Positions 21,864 to 25,073 of a DNA stretch of 25,073 bases are shown here, piece by piece. The first letter of the stretch is position 1. Each line of letters begins with the position of its first letter. The translations under genes and the position numbers were made by a program. The DNA is from an uncultured Lysobacteraceae bacterium (GTDB lineage: Bacteria; Pseudomonadota; Gammaproteobacteria; Xanthomonadales; Xanthomonadaceae), in NCBI GenBank assembly GCA_937897645.1, contig CALCNV010000084.1:1-25073 (forward strand), read 5' to 3'. The notes beneath the pieces were generated by a model that was given only the letters and a program-made list of their open reading frames with translations, did no database searches and was not told the origin of the DNA.

Positions 21864-22496
21864 ATGCACTTCGCCATACCCCTCGCACTCATCGCCTGTG
21901 CCTACCTGCTCGGTTCGCTCTCGGGCAGCCTGCTGCTGGGGCGCCTGCGTGGCGTGGACATCCGCACCCAGGGCAGCGGCAACGCGGGCGGCACCAACGC
22001 GTTACGCACGCAGGGCTGGAAATTCGCGCTCGGCGTGGTGCTGGTCGATATTGGCAAGGGTGCCTTGGCCGCGTGGCTGGCACTGTGTTTCGCGCCGACT
22101 GCCGCCGCACTCCCGCCGTTATCCATTGCCTACCTCGCCGTGCTCGTCGCAGCGATTGGACATGTGTGGCCGATCTGGCATGGTTTCCGCGGCGGCAAGG
22201 GCGTGGGCACGTTGCTCGGCGGTTTGCTGGTGGTGTGGCCGGCGGCGGTGCCGTGGCTGTTGTTGGCGTGGCTGCTGGTGCTGGTCGGCACCGGCTACGT
22301 GGGCCTGTCCTCCGTCATCGCGGTGGCGTGCCTGGTGCCGCTGGCCTTGATCAACCACGCCGGGATCGAGCGACTGCTGTTCGCAAGCGCCGCCGCGCTG
22401 CTGGTGCTTTACACCCATCGCGGCAACCTGCAGCGGCTGCGTGCCGGTTCCGAACCACGCTTCGAACGCGTGCGCCTGTTGCGCCGGCGCACGTGA
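21864..22496 (+). CDS. plsY: Acyl-phosphate:glycerol-3-phosphate acyltransferase
   Basis: An inner-membrane enzyme making lysophosphatidic acid from glycerol 3-phosphate and acyl-phosphate. The 210-aa product has about five membrane segments and the three PlsY motifs: GSLSGSLLLGRLRGVDIRTQGSGNAGGTNALR (about 18-49), the glycine-rich HGFRGGKGVGTLLG near 106-119, and TGYVGLSSVIA (about 144-154). The start is ATG 21864; GTG 21840 would extend it with no support. Its TGA (22494-22496) overlaps the GTG of birA as GTGA. Location next to the FakA-FakB fusion fits a shared acyl-phosphate step. The C-terminal Arg-rich tail (FERVRLLRRRT) is cytoplasmic. Confidence 0.95.
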   Translation: MHFAIPLALIACAYLLGSLSGSLLLGRLRGVDIRTQGSGNAGGTNALRTQGWKFALGVVLVDIGKGALAAWLALCFAPTAAALPPLSIAYLAVLVAAIGHVWPIWHGFRGGKGVGTLLGGLLVVWPAAVPWLLLAWLLVLVGTGYVGLSSVIAVACLVPLALINHAGIERLLFASAAALLVLYTHRGNLQRLRAGSEPRFERVRLLRRRT

Positions 22497-23467
22497 GCAG
22501 CGAGCGCGATGTGCTGCAACGCCTGATCGCCGGCCCCGTGTCCGGCGACACGCTGGCACGCGAAGCAGGATTGACGCGCGCCGCGATGTGGAAACGGATC
22601 GAGGCCTTGCGCGACGCTGGCGTCGACATCGATGCGCAGTCCGGTCGCGGCTATGCGCTGCGGCACCCGGTCGAATTGCTCGATGCCGACGCCATCAACG
22701 CGGCGCTTGCGGCCGATGTGCGTGCGAGCATCGCAAAGCTGGAGATCGCCTGGTCGCTTGATTCCACCAACAGCGAACTGCTGCGGCGTGACACGCCCGC
22801 GCGGGGCGTGGCCGTGTTGCTGGCGGAACGGCAGACCGGGGGGCGCGGTCGCCGCGGTCGCAGCTGGATATCACCACTGGCGGCGCACCTGTATCTCTCC
22901 GTGGCGCGGCAATTTTCAGGCGGCCTGTCGCGACTCGGCGGACTGAGCCTGGTCGCTGGCGTGGCGGTGGCGGAAGCGCTGCACGCCGCGGGGTATGACG
23001 ACGTGCAATTGAAGTGGCCGAACGACCTGCTGGTGTCAGGCCGCAAACTCGGTGGCTTGCTGGTGGAAGGTGGCGGTGAACATGCCGGGCCGGTGCGCGC
23101 GGTGATTGGCCTCGGCTTGAACGTGCGCATGCCGCACGACGCGGCGGCCACGGTGGATCAGCCGTGGATCGATCTCGCCACCATGGGTGCAGCTGCACCT
23201 TCGCGCAATGCGGTCGCCGCGTGCGTACTCGGCCATCTCCTGCCGGCACTGGAACAGTTCGATGACGAAGGCCTGTCGCCGTTCCTCGCGCGCTACGTAC
23301 GTTTTGATGCGTTGGCCGGTCGCGAAGTCATCGTCCACGGCGCGGGCACGCAATCCAGTGGTACCGCGCTTGGCATCGCGGCAGATGGTGCGCTGCGTGT
23401 GCGTGTGCGTGTCGACGGCGAAGAGCGTTCCTTCCATGCCGGTGAAGTCAGCGTGAGGCCACGATGA
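22493..23467 (+). CDS. birA: Biotin--[acetyl-CoA-carboxylase] ligase / biotin operon repressor
   Basis: Bifunctional BirA, 324 aa. The N-terminal winged helix-turn-helix (about 1-60, GDTLAREAGLTRAAMWKRIEALRDAG) can bind a bio operator. The catalytic domain has STNSEL, the biotinyl-AMP loop GGRGRRGRSW, then LKWPNDLL and RKLGGLLVE. The C-terminal SH3-like part ends with a GIAADGALRVRV..GEV pattern. It attaches biotin to the AccB carrier protein. The start is GTG 22493, overlapping the plsY stop by 4 bp, and its own TGA overlaps the coaX ATG by 4 bp (ATGA), so plsY-birA-coaX are translationally coupled. birA-coaX adjacency is common in bacteria. Confidence 0.95.
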   Translation: MSSERDVLQRLIAGPVSGDTLAREAGLTRAAMWKRIEALRDAGVDIDAQSGRGYALRHPVELLDADAINAALAADVRASIAKLEIAWSLDSTNSELLRRDTPARGVAVLLAERQTGGRGRRGRSWISPLAAHLYLSVARQFSGGLSRLGGLSLVAGVAVAEALHAAGYDDVQLKWPNDLLVSGRKLGGLLVEGGGEHAGPVRAVIGLGLNVRMPHDAAATVDQPWIDLATMGAAAPSRNAVAACVLGHLLPALEQFDDEGLSPFLARYVRFDALAGREVIVHGAGTQSSGTALGIAADGALRVRVRVDGEERSFHAGEVSVRPR

Positions 23468-24204
23468 ATCGATGGATCTTCGACCTGGGCAACACGCGCC
23501 TGAAATGCGCGCCGCTCAACGACGATGGCAGCCTGGGCACGGTGCATGCCTTGGCCCATGACGAAACCGGTTTCGTCGATGCACTGGAAGCGTTGCTTCC
23601 TGCCGATGCCGACTCGGCCTGCCTGGCCAGCGTAGGCTCACCCGCGTTGACCGCGGCCGTGCTGGACGTGTTGGCGTCGCGCTTCCAGCGGATATCCATC
23701 GCGCGCAGCGTCGCCCAGCTTGCCGGCGTGCGCATTGCCTATGCGGAACCTGCACGGCTGGGGGTGGACCGCTTCCTCGCGCTGCTCGCTGCACGTGCTC
23801 GCGCGCCACGCCCGTGGTTGGTGGTAGGTGTAGGCACGGCGATCACCATCGACCTGCTGGATCGCGCGGGCCAGCATCGTGGCGGACGCATTGCGCCCTC
23901 GCCGCGGCTGATGCGCGAAGCGCTGCACCACGCGGCCGCACAACTTCCAGCCCAGGGCGGCGACTATGTTGAATTCGCGGCAGACAGTCACGACGCGCTT
24001 GCATCGGGCTGTGGCGGCGCAGCGCTCGGCCTGATCGAACGCAGCCTGCGCGAGGCGACGCAGGTGCTGGGCGAAGCACCGGGCCTTCTGCTGCATGGCG
24101 GCGGTGCCGATGCACTGGTTCCGCACCTGCCACACGCGACGCAGGCACCCGCGCTGGTGCTGGAAGGGCTGGCGCTGTGGTCGCGCGCCGGCACGACCCT
24201 TTAG
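23464..24204 (+). CDS. coaX: Type III pantothenate kinase
   Basis: Phosphorylates pantothenate, the first step of CoA synthesis; this type is not inhibited by CoA. The 246-aa product has the ASKHA-fold motifs: FDLGNTRLK (6-14, phosphate loop with Asp7), GVDRFLALLAA (99-109, conserved Asp), GVGTAITIDLLD (119-130) and LLLHGGGAD (about 211-219). ATG 23464 overlaps the birA stop as ATGA. The TAG stop (24202-24204) is also the first half of a -10-like TAGAAT for the next gene. Confidence 0.95.
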   Translation: MNRWIFDLGNTRLKCAPLNDDGSLGTVHALAHDETGFVDALEALLPADADSACLASVGSPALTAAVLDVLASRFQRISIARSVAQLAGVRIAYAEPARLGVDRFLALLAARARAPRPWLVVGVGTAITIDLLDRAGQHRGGRIAPSPRLMREALHHAAAQLPAQGGDYVEFAADSHDALASGCGGAALGLIERSLREATQVLGEAPGLLLHGGGADALVPHLPHATQAPALVLEGLALWSRAGTTL

Positions 24205-24207
24205 AAT
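24202..24207 (+). promoter_or_regulatory. Putative -10 element for the SPOR-domain gene
   Basis: TAGAAT (4 of 6 matches to TATAAT, with the conserved T-A and final T) ends 6 nt before ATG 24214 and includes the coaX stop codon. No Shine-Dalgarno lies between. Confidence 0.45.
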
Positions 24208-24213
24208 CCACGC

Positions 24214-24921
24214 ATGCTGATACGCGCCCTGATCGTCCTGCTGATTGCACTGAACCTGGGCGCCGCCGCGTGGTGGATTACCCGACCTGCACCGACTCCC
24301 GTCGCGCCACCGGCCCAACCCGAAGGCGTTGCGCGCCTGCAATTGCTGAGCGAACGCAAACCCGTGCCCGTCGTGGCAGCGGCCATGCCCGCGCTCGCCA
24401 CCGCGCCGATGGAGACACCTCCGGAAGAATCGACTCCTGCCACGACCCCGGCAGACGCGGCGCAGTGCTTCAGCCTCGGCCCGTTTACCGACGCCGCCAG
24501 CGCCACGGCCGCCAGCGCGAAGCTCGCTTCGCAAGCCAAACGCCAGCGCACGCGCGAAATGGCCGGCAAGGCCGCCAGCGGCTACCAGGTGACGCTGCCG
24601 CCGTCCGCGGATCGCGCCGCCGCGCAGGCGCTGGCACAACGCATCGGCGCGGCCGGATTCGAGGATCTGCTGGTCGTGGCCAGTGGCGAACAGGCCAACG
24701 GCATTGCCCTGGGCCGCTACGGCAGCCGCGAGGCCGCCGAACGCCGTCAGTCGGCGCTGCAAGCGGCGGGGTTTCCTGCGCAACTGCAAGCAATTGGCAG
24801 TGAAAGCGCAGCGCAATGGTGGCTGGATCTTGCCGCCAATCCGGGCATCGACGGCGCGCAGCTCAAGACGCTGGCTGCCGCGGCGCAATCACGTGCCCTC
24901 GACTGTGCCGCACTGCGGTAG
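24214..24921 (+). CDS. SPOR-domain protein, membrane-anchored
   Basis: A 235-aa protein with one N-terminal membrane anchor (LIRALIVLLIALNLGAAAWWI, about 2-22), a Pro/Ala-rich periplasmic linker (25-85), and SPOR-like peptidoglycan-binding repeats: CFSLGPFTDAASATAASAKL (about 85-105), GYQVTLPPSADRAAAQALAQRI (about 125-146) and then GIALGRYGSREAAERRQSALQAAGF. SPOR domains bind denuded septal glycan, so a septum-related role is possible. Placement after coaX is familiar in Xanthomonadaceae. The TAG stop (24919-24921) overlaps the tRNA promoter hexamer. Confidence 0.8.
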   Translation: MLIRALIVLLIALNLGAAAWWITRPAPTPVAPPAQPEGVARLQLLSERKPVPVVAAAMPALATAPMETPPEESTPATTPADAAQCFSLGPFTDAASATAASAKLASQAKRQRTREMAGKAASGYQVTLPPSADRAAAQALAQRIGAAGFEDLLVVASGEQANGIALGRYGSREAAERRQSALQAAGFPAQLQAIGSESAAQWWLDLAANPGIDGAQLKTLAAAAQSRALDCAALR

Positions 24922-24924
24922 AAT
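24919..24924 (+). promoter_or_regulatory. Putative -10 element of the tRNA-Thr gene
   Basis: TAGAAT, followed by a GC-rich discriminator (CCGCGTCCGCGG), lies 73 bp before the tRNA 5' end. It is the only good -10 match there; the -35 is weak. The hexamer begins with the stop codon of the upstream gene. Confidence 0.45.
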
Positions 24925-24997
24925 CCGCGTCCGCGGTTCGGTCGCTTCGACGGCCCGCCTGCGTTGGAAGCTTCATTTCCACGTCATGCAAAGCCAT

Positions 24998-25073
24998 GCC
25001 GGCATAGCTCAGTTGGTAGAGCAACCGCCTTGTAAGCGGTAGGTCCCCAGTTCGAATCCGGGTGTCGGCACCA
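24998..25073 (+). tRNA. tRNA-Thr (anticodon TGT)
   Basis: A 76-nt cloverleaf including encoded CCA: acceptor GCCGGCA/TGTCGGC with one G-T pair, D arm GCTC-AGTTGGTA-GAGC, anticodon stem ACCGC/GCGGT with loop CTTGTAA (TGT reads ACA, Thr), variable loop AGGTC, and T arm CCCAG-TTCGAAT-CCGGG. The T stem has an A-C mismatch (52-62), which is unusual. The gene ends exactly at the window edge. Confidence 0.96.

Noticed and set aside
24998..25073. tRNA 3' end as an attachment site of an integrative element
   Set aside because: The window ends at the CCA, so neither a duplicated tRNA end nor an integrase can be seen.

Overview
The window is high-GC bacterial chromosome. Its gene set (K+-insensitive H+-pyrophosphatase next to PPi-dependent phosphofructokinase, short-type adenylate kinase, Mpl, a PhoP/PhoQ pair, a FakA-FakB fusion, PlsY, BirA, CoaX) and its GTAG-headed palindromic repeats fit Gammaproteobacteria of the Xanthomonadaceae/Lysobacteraceae (Lysobacter, Luteimonas, Thermomonas, Stenotrophomonas or relatives). 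The genus cannot be fixed by reading alone.

Layout. (1) 1-4.3 kb: a pyrophosphate/adenylate energy block, with hppA (minus, cut by the window start), pfp (minus) and divergent adk (plus). (2) 4.4-8.1 kb: mpl (murein recycling), a secreted S8 protease with a strong terminator, and a LON-domain protein. (3) 8.2-10.2 kb: a DedA-PAP2-LssY fusion membrane protein on the minus strand. (4) 10.3-13.8 kb: an accessory, mostly minus-strand stretch with a ParE/Phd-type toxin-antitoxin pair and operator palindrome, a GFA-family gene broken by an in-frame TAA, three small exported proteins, a lipoprotein, and a complete 519-bp integron gene cassette with its attC site but no integrase in the window. (5) 13.9-15.9 kb: a conserved-looking small helical protein, about 0.5 kb of unexplained non-coding DNA rich in GGCTTGC words, and a DDAH/CtlX-like guanidino-group hydrolase. 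(6) 16.0-18.7 kb: a PepSY-like exported protein, phoP and phoQ. (7) 18.8-19.8 kb: MtfA-type metallopeptidase and a small exported protein on the minus strand. (8) 20-25 kb: fatty-acid kinase fusion, plsY, birA, coaX and a SPOR-domain protein, ending in a tRNA-Thr(TGT) that reaches the last base.

How the genes work together. hppA and pfp both use pyrophosphate, one to pump protons and the other to phosphorylate fructose 6-phosphate. The FakA-FakB fusion should make acyl-phosphate, which is the acyl donor of the PlsY enzyme encoded 75 bp downstream. plsY, birA and coaX are linked by 4-bp stop/start overlaps. The exported PepSY-like protein, PhoP and PhoQ look like one envelope-stress sensing unit.

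Most notable signals: the integron cassette, identified from attC structure plus perfect R''/R' pairing; several families of REP-like palindromes starting with GTAG, two of which supply the TAG stop codon of the adjacent gene; a TAA that disrupts the GFA metal-site motif; a PAP2 domain lacking its PSGH histidine; and a recurrent layout in which a -10-like hexamer lies 5-6 nt before an ATG with no Shine-Dalgarno, suggesting leaderless mRNAs.
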